This document shows, one piece after another, positions 21,917 through 32,680 of a stretch of DNA of 64,000 bases; position 1 is the first letter of the stretch, and every line of letters begins with the position of its first letter. Both the position numbers and the translations under genes were made by a program. The notes under the pieces are model-generated. The model searched no databases and was not told the DNA's origin. It worked only from the letters and a program-made list of their open reading frames with translations. The stretch comes from Meconema thalassinum (Eukaryota; Arthropoda; Insecta; Orthoptera; Tettigoniidae), in the NCBI GenBank assembly GCA_946902985.2, contig OX336393.1, forward strand, positions 52,635,265-52,699,264. The letters are read 5' to 3'.

Positions 21917-22318
21917 ATTGGTTCCTCAGTTTAGGGGCTGCGACAACGCGGTCATGTAGCCCCGTGTACTTTGGGTGTGTGTAGAATCTGTCTGATAACC
22001 GGTGTTAATTGTGATGGCTGTATTAGTGTGTGTTATCTGTTTTTAATTCGAGTAAGGACTGCAGACGATAATTTCAAGTAGTTCCTACTTTCACTACCAA
22101 ATGCTACCATCCACAACACCTAGCTGTGAACTTGGCTACTACTAGATGCCATCACAACCAGCGCCTGGTGACGAATGTTGGAACTTCAGGGAATTAATCA
22201 AACCTAACCTACAAATTTTGTCTTCACACAAGTTTAGTTAGTGAAAGGTTCTTTTACATGCCATAAATCTATGACATGGGCCCACCGGCTTTACTTCCCC
22301 TCCAAAGGAAGGCATACT
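21917..22318 (-). mobile_element. SINE-C, head missing
   Basis: Reverse-orientation copy from gattggttcctcag to ccttccaaaggaag. The tRNA-like head is absent, as expected for 5' truncation. It lies 200 bases from the full copy and is more diverged. Confidence 0.8.
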
Positions 22319-22568
22319 TTATTTTTGTTTTATTATTATTAAGCAGATTTTGTATTTAGTGATCCACCCCAAAATGTCAAACTAGCAAATATTTGTATAT
22401 TGAACAATGATACAGGGGACAGGTGATCTTGCTGTTTCACAATCTTTGAGTAAAACTAGAAAAGTAAATAATTATATACAATACCCTAATTATCAGTTCA
22501 GCAGCCTAATACTCATTTCTGCTGTTCTGTTTACTGTTTTGCCGATTATATTTTAAATCTGTGCTATT

Positions 22569-24374
22569 AGGATGTCTCATAAGTATGGTCTTTTTTTTTA
22601 ATTTTGGTGTTTTATAAGATAGAATTGGTTTTCTTTGGATCACCAATGCTACAGCATTTCCAGGAGGCCATGATTAGAATTGCGTATATTGCGAGAATGT
22701 ATCAGTCGTCAGTTGTTGATAATCACAAATGGAACTTACAAAGTTAGGGTCCTTCTAAAGCACTACTGGAAACAAGATTACAAAGCTGCTGCCGCGGCTC
22801 CAAGAATATGGGAAGTGGAAGGAGGTGTCTTTAGTGAGCGTGAGGCACAACGATGGTTCCAACGTTTCAACACTGGAGAAGACAACCCTACAGATTTACC
22901 GCGTTCTGGAAGGCCTTAACTATGGGGTATTGAGAATACACGCAGAGTCTTGGAAGAAAATCTGCAAAGAAGTACTTGTAGGCCGTCAGAGGAACTTGTT
23001 GCATCAAAAGCTACCATACATCGCCAGATTAATAAACTCGGAAAATCAAATAGAGGCTGTACCTCATGAATTGATCCCAGAACAGGCTCAACGTTGAGTG
23101 GATATCTGTCGTCAGCTTATCGGTAACCCCTATGGATGATAGGTTTATCAGGAGAATTGCCACACGTTCTGAAAAATGGGTATATTAGGCTACCACAACG
23201 CTGACGCCTCGAAACAGTGGCTCAGTACCCATCAACCTGCCAAGGTCATCGTTAAAAAGGATCGGTTCGGCCCCAGAATGATGTGTGTCTGGTGGAATTT
23301 TGAAGGAGCGATTCACTGGGAGTTTGTTCCAAACGGGAATTGGGAGGAGCGGAACTGCTACCACATCCAGCATACAGCCCTGATCTTGCACCTTCAGATT
23401 GCCATTTTTTTTGATCCATGGCCCATTTCTTGCGTGGAAGAAATTTCAAAAACATTGAAGCTGTGGAAGTGGGTGTCTCCGAATTCTTCGCATCAAAACT
23501 CAGAGACTGGTACCATCGTGGGATAAGAAACCTCGCTGAAAGATGTCTTAAGATCATAGAATATGATGGTTCTACTTTGAAGCATAGTTAATTTCTTGTC
23601 AGAAAACTTTCCAAATAAATTTTCCTTTAACCCCTATGCTGCCGAATTAAATGTTGAACTTGACTCTCAAAAGATTGAATTAAGCAGTGAAAAATTAATT
23701 TTTATTTTTACCTCAAATAACTTTATTTTTGGATTACATACATACTCAAGACCACTGAAAAGCACTATAATGACATAAATATTTCTAGTGGGTGCACATA
23801 CACAGCAAAAAAAGGCAAAACAAAAATGAAAAAGTAGAAGATTTCTTTTATGTAGGCCTATGTGTATGACTTCATTTCATTTGTTTCCTTCTAATTGATG
23901 ACTTTAGTCATAATCACCTTTTTTCCTTCTAATTGATCGTAATTTTTAGCCTATTTTCATTTATGAAAACAAATAGGCTTATGAGATCACTTTTGCCCGT
24001 GTGTGTGTCGCCTCCCTCCCCAATAAAATCTAAACGGCTGGAGCGATTTCAATGAAACTCGGTGAGGTCATAGTATTATTTTGTTCGACCCAGACTGTGC
24101 CCTTGAAATTTTATTTCGTCACACCAATCCAACATGGCGTCGGTGCGAAATATTTCTCCGGCATTCCATATCTCCGAAACTATTACCGATATCACCCTAA
24201 GGCACTACTAGAAGTTCACCTATGACGTCAGTAGAACGTTGTATCAAGCGGTTATAAAATTCTGAGGCCTCGGACTAAAGTCGAATACGGCAGCGGACGG
24301 AGTGTGATTGCCATTCGACTACAGTCGAACATGGCAGCATAGGGGTTAAAAAAGTACATTACTTATGAGACATC
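22569..24374 (+). mobile_element. mariner element, defective, split by a TTAA element
   Basis: Terminal inverted repeats ggatgtctcataagta at 22571 and, reversed, at the right end near 24370. Broken transposase frames: SEREAQRWFQRFNTGEDNP and LPRSGRP (N-terminal HTH region), VPHELIPEQAQR, then DASKQWL, KVIVKKDRFG and WWNFEGAIHWEFVPNG. Typical DD34D mariner, frameshifted. The part from 23631 to 24345 is a later insertion. Confidence 0.85.
23631..24345 (+). mobile_element. TTAA-flanked piggyBac-type non-autonomous element (715 bp)
   Basis: Perfect 13-base ends CCCCTATGCTGCC / GGCAGCATAGGGG, flanked by TTAA at 23627-23630 and 24346-24349. Its inner 3' half (ctggagcgatttcaatgaa, catatctccgaaactatta) matches the repeat at 34.8-35.3 kb in reverse. 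No transposase. Confidence 0.88.
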
Positions 24375-24643
24375 CCCTGTAATAATAAAATAAAATCTTG
24401 CTGATACAGTATGTTTGGAAAGTGATTGATCTTTTATAATACATTTTTCATGGCTGTAGTAGGCTTTGGCAACAACTCCTTATCTAAATTTGATATAGCC
24501 CACTAAATCAAATTAAAAACCATGCTTTCCTCAAAATTACAAAACAAAAATGGCTTTAGTAGCTTTTGCAATTAACCTACTCATGTGGGTCATGTGTACA
24601 TTCAGTCTCATGACGTATATTTGTCTGCTTTGTGTATTTGTAG

Positions 24644-24829
24644 CGGAACCTCCAAATGGCTGTATGACATCGGCTGGAAAGATCATGCAGAACGGACAGC
24701 AATGGGAAGAGGATCCCTGCACACACTGTATCTGTGAGAAAGGCATCCAGAAGTGCACGGCACACATGTGTGGAGTGACGTGTCTGAATCCTCGCCACGA
24801 TCCTGCATTGTGCTGTCCTGTCTGTGATG
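24644..24829 (+). CDS. CRIM1: CRIM1 exon e: canonical VWC domain 2
   Basis: 62 codons, acceptor gtatttgtag, donor g|gtaaga, phase 1-1. A complete ten-cysteine VWC domain: GC start, QQWEEDPCTHCIC core, ending ALCCPVC. The QxW..DPCTxCxC core is typical of chordin/CRIM repeats. The upstream intron is 8.4 kb and holds a TTAA element, two SINE-C copies and a mariner. The frame extending upstream of the acceptor is intronic. Confidence 0.92.
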
Positions 24830-25409
24830 GTAAGAATAGACAACGTTGCCAGCTTCCATTCCATTTTAACTTGTTAATAGTGGGCTGTATTTCCATGTCC
24901 ATACAAATAAACATAAGTCACTTGTAAATAATTCCATACAACAATATGTTTTAGATAATGTACTGCTCGAGTCTAAGCTGCATGGACCTGAGTGGAATGT
25001 GCATCGCAGACTATAGTAGTGGTTGTGACGAGTGATGCGATTTCTCGGTCCTTGCGTAATAACAGAAGCAAATACATTAGTCGGTGATTCAGTCCATCAT
25101 TCCCAACGCCACACTGGTTTCAGAAAAGACCCATGTTAGCAGTATTGGAATAAACGAGAATGTCAGATAACATGGCGGGCTGTCGACAGGCTTCTCAATT
25201 CTCGCCTGCTCTTACCCTGCCTCTGCGCTTCATCCCGCAAGTTCACAGAGCTTGGAACCGAGCAGTACTTTGTCCTCATATTTAAGCTGGTATAGCATTC
25301 AGCTGATATTTGTTGAATACGTTATAATACGTTAGATATAAATAGCATTCAATGTTAAGTATATTTTTTTGTTTGTTTTCGTGCAAAGTGGAAAGTTAGG
25401 TAGTTCTAT
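24830..25409 (+). other. Start of intron e-f, nothing recognised
   Basis: A somewhat GC-richer patch at 25130-25260 has no recognised identity. No gene. Confidence 0.45.
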
Positions 25410-25640
25410 CATGGATTTTATAAAACTATGACACTGGAAATAAATTTTGAGGGTAAGAATTGAAAATTAGTTTGCCAGTGGGACTCGATCCTGAATCCCA
25501 TGCAATATGAGAAGGTGTGCAAACCAATTACACCACAAATGGTCCATGCCCAAAGGTAGCTGGTGATGTAACAGCTGAAATTACAGAGCCCCATATGGTC
25601 GATGACCAAACCTCTGGGTTGTCTTTTGGCATGGGACATT
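25410..25640 (-). mobile_element. tRNA-headed SINE, degenerate, unlabelled family
   Basis: On the - strand ccatttgtggtgtaattgg (A-box-like) is followed by ggatcgagtccc (B box) and a body. It is distinct from SINE-A to SINE-F. No duplication found. Confidence 0.55.
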
Positions 25641-26167
25641 TGTGATGTTATCAGTTTGCAGGGGATGTTCAGCTCTTTAACAATTCAATGTATTATTCAT
25701 GTTCAGCTATTCTACAGCATGGTCCATTCATCTTGACCCATCTCAATGTATATGCATCGTGTGAATAAATGTTTTGTGTAGAAGGTTGCAAGATCACCAA
25801 AATTTCCTTTTTTGTGAGAATTTGCAACTCCCATACTTGTTTTATCACCAGAGTGAGATGTTATTGCTGTGGAGGAAGTAGTAAAGGGATGGATTGGCAT
25901 GATAGCCATCCCTCTGGGTTCAACCTATGGGTACATAATATAACTGAGACTTCTTGTTCACAAGAAGAAATGTGACATCTATGAACCTACATTTCCTATC
26001 TTGCACAAAAATACCATCTGGACCCCATATTTTTGGGATTGGTGATAACGGCTAGAGGCACCATTACTCAAACTTTTTAATAACTTTTGCAAGAAATTTA
26101 ATTTAGATCAAAGAATCATTAAAGATACAGGGTTAGTGGCACAACAAGGATGGTCCGAATTCATTTG
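25641..26167 (+). other. Intron e-f, nothing recognised
   Basis: AT-rich sequence without supported features. Confidence 0.45.
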
Positions 26168-26600
26168 TATTATTATTATTAACTTTATGGCCACATTGGA
26201 CCATTTGAGTCTTCCATGTTCACTTTTTCTTTGAAGGTTGTATTGTTTGATTCTTATCTGCCCAGTACTTCTTCATTCGTTATGACCGCAGTGTTCTTAA
26301 TTCGTCTGAAATCTCTACAGGCCATCTGCTGAAAATATGTGATTCTTAAGAAGGGTGGTAATTTTATTCTTGTTCTCTGCATCTGTAATTTCGAGTCCAA
26401 CTGTTTTGAGATCCTCTTGAATTTCTTTGATCCAATGCCCTCCAGTTTTCTTTCCCAGATTTCTCATCACTAGTTGTCATAAAATCCTGTTTTCTGGTAA
26501 TCGTAGGATGTGAAAGAAATAAGAGATTACGGTATTTTCTTCTTCATCGTGCTGGTAACTGGGTCAATCTCTCGATAGATTGTTTCATTGGAGAGGAGAT
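26168..26600 (-). mobile_element. 3' fragment of the 6-kb LINE family
   Basis: Closely follows 5988-6420: cacattggaccatttgagtc, ccagttttctttcccagat, gatttctcatcac and the (AAT)n-tailed end are shared. It covers the C-terminal part of the RT protein, with frameshifts. Confidence 0.85.
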
Positions 26601-27282
26601 TTACATAGGTTTAAATTTTGATTAGTAATATGGGATAATACGGTATTTTATAGACTATGCAGGGTATTTCAATAAAGAGGTACCTCATTTTCAGGATGTG
26701 TCCTGTGAAGTATTGGGTATCTAAAACTGAAATTGCAGGGTTTAGTGCTGCTTTGTTGCAGAGTTGATTGTGATATTGTGTATACTACTGTTTCATATAC
26801 CTAACTTTCAGGAGTTTGGAAGATATTTAAATTAGAATGAGAATACCTTTTACAGCACTGAAATAGTCATCTTAATTCAAGAGATATTAGTGTGTAAACT
26901 TTGGCATCTGGAGACATGCTTCTCCTGTACTGTGTGTGCAGCTGTAAACAAGACTATCACATCAAATGATTTAATATCTAGGTATTTTGATGCATTTTAG
27001 GTTTATGACTCTATAAGAACTGAAAATCCTTCCAAATATTTATTAGCAGTTATGTAGAAAATAAAACAATTCTGTAAGTTGGAGTAGTCAAAATTACGAC
27101 GGGTTAGTAATAACATGTGGTGAAAGAGGGTTATGTTCTAGAGTTGAGGAGGTTGTGAGTTCAGATTTAGATGGATGTTTTCTCATGCTCTGATAAGGAG
27201 ATACCACAATTTTGGAAATCCATGTTAATTTATTACTATGGTACCTTTGCGGTAGTAAATCCCATTGTATGTAAACTTTGTC
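26601..27282 (+). other. Intron e-f, nothing recognised
   Basis: AT-rich, no gene or repeat identified. Confidence 0.5.
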
Positions 27283-27297
27283 TTTAATAGCTTTTAA

Positions 27298-27488
27298 GGG
27301 GCGTGGTGGCTCAGCGGTCTAGCTGTATGCCTCTCACCAAGGCGGTCCGGGTTCGATTCCCGGTCATTGCATGTGATATTTTCGAAGTGAAATGCCATGT
27401 CCTGTGGTTCGGATTCCACGTAAAAAGGAGGTCCCGTGGCTCATGATCTCGAGATTAACGGTCACGTTAAACTACAAGCTTCCTTCCT
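27298..27488 (+). mobile_element. SINE-B, full length
   Basis: Head ggggcgtggtggctcagcgg with B box ggttcgattccc, body ggttcggattccacgtaaa, tail ttaaactacaagcttcc. Exact 15-base duplication tttaatagcttttaa at 27283-27297 and 27489-27503. Ends about 110 bases before exon f. Confidence 0.88.
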
Positions 27489-27613
27489 TTTAATAGCTTT
27501 TAAATAGGGAAGCGGAAATTTTTTCTCCTCAGTTAATGATTCGTTTCAATCTATATAAGGTATAAATTTTTGTGTGGCTGGATGAATAACATACCGTAAT
27601 ATTATGTGTGCAG

Positions 27614-27718
27614 AATGGCCCCGGCACTGTCCTGTTGTGAACTGCACCGAGGAGTGCCCTCATGGCTTTGTCCCTGACGAGGATGGCTGTAACACCTGTC
27701 GCTGTAAGCCTGCTGTCG
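27614..27718 (+). CDS. CRIM1: CRIM1 exon f: antistasin-like domain 1
   Basis: 35 codons, acceptor atgtgtgcag, donor g|gtgagt, phase 1-1. Encodes one six-cysteine antistasin-like unit (CPVVNC, EECPHGF, then GCNTCRC). A potential N-glycosylation site NCT is present. The antistasin cluster sits between the VWC pair and the later VWC domains, as in vertebrate CRIM1. A SINE-A copy is inserted only 66 bases after the donor. Confidence 0.9.
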
Positions 27719-27748
27719 GTGAGTATTGGCTGGGATATCATAGAACAG

Positions 27749-27781
<33 letters not shown>

Positions 27782-27784
27782 GTT
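27749..27784 (+). repeat. (ATC)n microsatellite
   Basis: About ten atc units just after exon f; SINE-A inserted at its end and duplicated part of it. Confidence 0.9.
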
Positions 27785-28102
27785 ACCGACAGTAGTGGCT
27801 ACGCTGGCTAAAGCGCAGCGTTAGGTCATGGGGCCAAGCTCTCTGCTGACTCGGTAGACGCTTGGGTTCGAGTCCCACCGTCGGCCGTCCTTGAAATGGT
27901 TTTCCGTGGTTTCCCATTTTCAACACCAGGCAAATGCTGGGACGGTACCTTCTGATAAGCCACGGCCGCTTCCTACCACATCCTTGCCCAATTTCATTCA
28001 TCTTCATCCGTTCCATCTCTCATCCCGACGCGCAGGTCGCCCACGGGCGTCGACTAGAAAGACCTGCACTCGGCCTCTCAGAAGACCACACGAAAAAAAA
28101 AA
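27785..28102 (+). mobile_element. SINE-A, full length
   Basis: tRNA-like head with B box gggttcgagtccc, tail gaagaccacacg plus poly-A. Exact 10-base duplication atcatcagtt at 27775-27784 and 28103-28112. Confidence 0.88.
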
Positions 28103-28112
28103 ATCATCAGTT

Positions 28113-29510
28113 TATCTGCATGATGGCAGGTTTCCTCATGGTCAGTCTCCCCACCTTATCCGGCCTTCAGCAGCACGTTTCATCGGCTCATAAGATTTAT
28201 CAATCTTGATGGAATCCAGCATCTGAAACCTTCTTCTTCCTCTTCGGATTTTCCCTTGGACTGTCCCTTCTAACGCACTTTTCACCAAACCATCTCCTCT
28301 TATGCAGTGTCCAATCCAATTCACTTGTATTTTCCTTACCTTCTTTAGCATCATCCTTTCTTCTCCTACTTTCTTTAATACTTCCTCATTATATCTCACT
28401 TTGTCCTTCCAACTTATTCTCCCCATTCTCCTCCACAGCCACATTTCGAAAGCCTCTATTCTTCTTTCCTAAGCGACCAAGTTTCCGCTCCATACAAAAC
28501 ATTTCATTAATCTCTTCCTTGAGCGGCTTCGGTGGTGTAGTTGGTAGCATGCTGAGCTTCTATGCCCAAGACCGCTGGTTCAAACCCGGCCGAAGCCGTC
28601 GGATTTTTTTAAGAGCATTAAAAATCCCTCAGTATACCCTCCTTCGGAAGGGAAGTAAAGCCGGCGGTCCCATGTCATAGATTTATGGCATGTTAAAGAA
28701 CCTTCCACTAATTACACCTGTGTGAAGCTAAATTGGATAGGTTAAGAATGTAAACAATGCTCTTGGGTTTCTACGTTCGTTGCCAAGAGCCGACTGCAGT
28801 GGCATCTAGTAGCTAAGTTCTGAACTAGGCCTAGTAGTCGTTGACGGTGGCGTTTGGCGGCAAAAGTAGGAACTATTTGAAAAATTACTAAGTTGCAGTC
28901 TGTACTTAAATTAAAAGAACAGATACACACACTAATACAGCCATCACAATTAACACCGGTTATCAGACAGATTCTACACACACCCAAAGTACACGGGGCT
29001 ACATGACCGCATTGTCGCAGCCCCTAAACTGAGGAACCAACCAACCAATCTCTTCCTTGGGTTTACTTTCATTGCTCCACAAAATAATTGTAATTTCTTA
29101 CTGAGGCTTCTTTTGCTATTGCAATCCTTGCTTTCATTTCTTTAGTGCATATCATTTCTTGTGTAACCCAACTTCCTTGGTATTTAAAACTATCTACTTT
29201 TTCAATTTCATCTTCTAATTTTATTGTAATTTTTTCACCTATGACATACATTTTGTTTATTTTCTCATTTATTTTCATCCCATATATTTTACAAATTTTA
29301 TCTAGGTCTTTCAACATTTGTGTTGCTTACCTTTCACACTCACCCATAACCACCATATCATCTGCAAAACGAATACACTCAAATCTTTTACCTCCTAAGC
29401 ATGCACCTCTTCTTCCATCAAAACATTCTTTAATAATTTCTTCTAAATATATATTAAATAGAATAGGTGATAAAGAACATCCTTGTCTCAGAGTACAGCA
29501 AAAAAGAAAG
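28113..29510 (-). pseudogene. LINE reverse transcriptase fragment split by SINE-C
   Basis: - strand pieces KVDSFKYQGSWVTQE and MKARIAIAKEA (29060-29510) and, past the SINE, MWLWRRMGRISWKDKVRYNEEVL, NWIGHCIRGDGL and GKIRRGRRRFQMLD (28142-28520). Same general LINE architecture as the other RT fragments, a different subfamily. Stops and frameshifts present. Confidence 0.8.
28522..29046 (+). mobile_element. SINE-C, full length (525 bp)
   Basis: Complete copy inserted in the LINE fragment. Exact 13-base duplication aatctcttccttg at 28509-28521 and 29047-29059. Confidence 0.9.
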
Positions 29511-30299
29511 TAATGGAGAAATAAACTGCTTCAAGTCAGGGCATCTGTCATAATTTCATTAATAACAAGGTGTAATGTTATATTGGTACATTGAGCATTC
29601 AAACAATGCATGCTTATATGAAATATGTGTGTGAAAGTGGCTTGCAAACATTGTAATGCTTGCATCTTTTTCCCTGCCGGAACGTATGTACATTTTGTAT
29701 ATACTAGCAATTAATTAACCTTATTTGTAACTAAATGTACCCTTTATGCCATACGATATGTACATACATATATATATATATATACAGTATATATATACAG
29801 TATATATATACGGTATATTTTGTGGTGCCTATAATTGGGGTATGGGCAGATAAGACTAGAGTAGGGAAGCAAGCAGTTGCAGATCTTCAGTTGAGAAGAA
29901 GTATTTCAAGAACCTATGTCTCCCAAGCCCATTAATTCGGCACCTTAATCTAATAGGGTGACCCGAGTTCCTATTACCATGGCCATGACATATTGATAGG
30001 GGGAATGCAAGACCTCATGAGGCACCATGCTAGTCCATTCCATTCTCTTTCTTATGGCCTATAGAACTTTATATTTAAGGCCCAATGCCCTCTGCACATG
30101 GTCATACATAACTCAACTTGAAATACAGTAAAAACCCGATATAATGTGCTAGTCGGGGGACATCCTTGACCCGTGCGTTTAAACTGAACCGTGATATATC
30201 CACGTGTTAAAAACCACGTGCTAAGGGAATGACAAATTACATAGCTATTATTATTAATAGCGTGTGATGTTACAATTGACAATCGGGTCACAAAATATA
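29511..30299 (+). other. Intron f-g
   Basis: AT-rich. A (TA)n-rich microsatellite lies at about 29768-29818. At 30125 the words tacagtaaaaacccgatata resemble a pogo/Tigger-type terminal repeat, but no partner end was found. No gene. Confidence 0.45.
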
Positions 30300-30640
30300 T
30301 AAATACATATAAGAAATCACAGAAATATGAAAAAGGCTTCGGCAATGTGTTAGCCTCTCACTGACGTATGTCTAGTTTCTCCAACCAAGTGAGTGCATCA
30401 GGGGTTAAACGATGGAGGTCTCACAATGTGCATGATGGTTTGCACTTCAGAACCACAGTCACAAGCAGGAGACTTCAGCCAACCCTACTGGTGGAGAACA
30501 GAAGCACTTCTTCCAACACCACAGCGTATCCTGTTAAGCTTGGTCCAGGTGGAGCGAGGGAGATTGAACCCAGCCAGTTTTATTGTTGGATCCTTGATAG
30601 AAATGCCAGACGAACTATGGACAAACCCGTTAATGTAATG
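30300..30640 (-). pseudogene. LINE C-terminal fragment (Cys/His end)
   Basis: - strand reads AGFNLPRSTWTKLNRIRCGVG, then CDCGSEVQTIMHIV and, shifted, WLEKLDIR. This is the arginine-rich and CxCGxxxQTxxH end seen after the RT in many insect LINEs. It stops about 400 bases before exon g. Confidence 0.7.
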
Positions 30641-31024
30641 CACTACAACTGTGTGCATGAATTTGAAGCATTTCACTCACTGAATATGATTTTACAGCAC
30701 GTAGCGTTTCATTAAAATTAAACTCCGAGCATGTGACACACAATACCGTAAACTTTCACTCTACAAGACTTGAGAAACTGTAATAAGAATGCATTCAGAA
30801 CTTACTGAGGTACACATCGTTTCCCGTTATGCTTGGAATGCAGTTTTACTACCTGAAAGGAAGGTCACTGAGCTTTAAGGGCTATCCATATGGAATCGCA
30901 CCTGCTGTTCCATCACACACTGCCTATTGTAACAAGGATAATGCTGCTATTGCTAAAGGTCTTTCAGTTCAACACATTCATTTTGGACAGTATTTTTGAG
31001 ACTGAATCCACTTTGCAATTTCAG
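30641..31024 (+). other. Intron f-g before exon g
   Basis: Unassigned intron leading to the exon g acceptor. The + frame starting at 30890 is in a different frame from exon g and is not a gene. Confidence 0.5.
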
Positions 31025-31285
31025 AAACATGCTCTCTGGACTGTCCTGGTGGCTTCTTACTCGATCGTCATGGGAACAAGCTGTGCAAATGTGCTGCTTC
31101 AGCTGACTGCGGCCCACTTTTAAACTGCAAGAAGAACTGTTCCCATGGCTACCGTGTGAACAAGGCTGGCTGTCTGACGTGTCGTTGCAATCAATGTCGA
31201 CCTCTGCCGCTGCTGGAGTGCAACAAGACGTGTCAGTTTGGATATCGCACCAACGATAAAGGATGCCACATCTGTAAATGTAAAG
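31025..31285 (+). CDS. CRIM1: CRIM1 exon g: antistasin-like domains 2-4
   Basis: 87 codons, acceptor gcaatttcag, donor g|gtaagg, phase 1-1. The reading frame has no ATG, so start-codon-based ORF finders miss it. Three antistasin-like units follow: ETCSLDCPGGF...LCKC, CGPLLNCKKNC...GCLTCRC and CRPLPLLECNKTC...GCHICKC. The second and third are complete six-cysteine units with potential glycosylation sites NCS and NKT. The first has only four cysteines: the leading cysteine is missing and the usual GC is GN (AAC at 31075-31077). A small unrecognised exon in the 3.3-kb upstream intron could supply the leading cysteine. Confidence 0.9.
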
Positions 31286-31429
31286 GTAAGGCAGTTCATA
31301 GAAATTAAATCTCTCAAAATTGCTGTTTTCAATAAACAATATATCACGGCTGTCAATACAGAAAATAGTGGGATTTTATTTATTCTACCCTGAGTCAAGT
31401 AATGGAAATGTATCGTGAAAGACAAGGGA

Positions 31430-32445
31430 TTACACTCTGGCCTAGAGAAAGCCTATGACCGGATGCCCCATGGAGAAGTCTGGTGATGTTTACGCCATAC
31501 AGTTGGTTCAAGAAATGTGCAAAGAAGCAAGAACACAGATTAGAAGCATTGTTGGACTCACAGATTGGATTCTGGTTGGGGTAGGTTTATACCAAGGTTT
31601 GGCTTTAAGTCCATGTCTGTTTGACCTAATTCTGGATGAAATGTCTTGCGACATGATGGTGCATGATGTTTGCGGACAACATTGTGTTGTGTAGCACCAC
31701 CAAAGATGTCATAGAGGAAAAACAGGAAAAGTAGAGGGCAGAGGACTCAGGATTAGCAGGAAGAAGATGGGATATATTAGGTTCTATTCAGATAAAGAGA
31801 TGAAGACTGTGAGATCAGAATGCAAGGGGAAATATTGAATAGAAAAGATGAGTTTAAATGCCTGGGTTCGGTGAGGACTGGATGTGGAAGTGTCGCACAG
31901 GATTCAGGTAGGATGGATGAGCTGGAGAAACATGTCGGGAATGTTCTGTGACTGTAGTAAGACCAGCATAGCTGTATGGCTCTGAAACTTGGCCAGTAAC
32001 AGGCTTGACGTAAAGCAGAAATGAAGATGCTCAGGTAGATGAGTAATGTAACTAAATGTGATAGAATAAAAATTAGCAAAAAAGAGAAATATTGTAGGTT
32101 TTGGGAATATCTCAGAAGGTACAAGAAAAACGACTTCAGTGGGAAGAAGAGAGGGCTCCTATGTGGGGACGAAGCAAAAGGAAGCTTGTAGTTTAACGTG
32201 ACCGTTAATCTCGCGATCATAAGCCACGGGACCTCCGTTTTAGGTGGAATCCGAACCACAGGACATGGCATTTCACATCGAAAATCTCACATGCAGTGAC
32301 CGGGAATCGAACCCGGTCCGCCTTGGTGAGAGGCATACAGCTTCACCGCTGCGCCACCACGCCCCTAATATGTGGGGACGAGGATGCTAGCCATGCAACT
32401 GCAGGGATTGTGTGCAGGAGGACCTCAGGAATGACCGGGCTAAAT
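31430..32445 (+). pseudogene. LINE reverse transcriptase pseudogene
   Basis: + strand: LEKAYDRMPHGEVW, LVQEMCKEARTQIRSIVGLTDW, GLYQGLALSPCLFDLILDE, FADNI-like catalytic region, LCSTTKDVIEEK and GLRISRKKMGYI, then stops. The end (LAMQLQ..DCVQEDLRNDRAKW) continues after the SINE-B insertion at 32173-32368. Inactive. Confidence 0.85.
32173..32368 (-). mobile_element. SINE-B, full length
   Basis: Reverse copy with the ggcgtggtgg head at its right end. Exact 13-base duplication tatgtggggacga at 32160-32172 and 32369-32381. Confidence 0.88.
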
Positions 32446-32629
32446 GGAGGTGAGTTTTCAGAAACATCAACCCTACATAGGAGTGGGAATGATAATAACA
32501 GCTGTAATTTATTGTTTATTGAGCAGTGCCAATACTGTTGATCATGCCTTTCTTCTGCTTGGTCTTTTTTTTATTTATTTATTTTTTTTATTTTTTTTAT
32601 GAGAAAATTGATTTGTTTTTCCATTTCAG

Positions 32630-32680
32630 CTTCACCTGATCAGATTGTACCAGTTTCATCTACAGACTGCAGAACATCAG
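32630..32680 (+). CDS. CRIM1: CRIM1 exon h: 51-base micro-exon starting VWC 3
   Basis: 17 codons, acceptor tccatttcag after a long T-rich tract, donor cag|gtaaat, phase 1-1. It encodes a short Ser/Pro/Val linker and DCRTSG. The single cysteine is the first of the ten in the VWC domain completed by the next exon, which has only nine. That dependence, the splice sites and the phase support this very short exon as real. Confidence 0.82.

Noticed and set aside
24537..24927. Antisense frames over exon e and read-through ORF into its introns
   Set aside because: The exon boundaries and phase explain the coding signal; the antisense frames are shadows.
30125..30160. pogo/Tigger-type terminal repeat
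   Set aside because: Only one end resembles such a repeat; no partner end or transposase found.
30890..31123. 77-codon + frame overlapping exon g
   Set aside because: Different frame from the antistasin-coding frame, which has correct splice sites and cysteine pattern.
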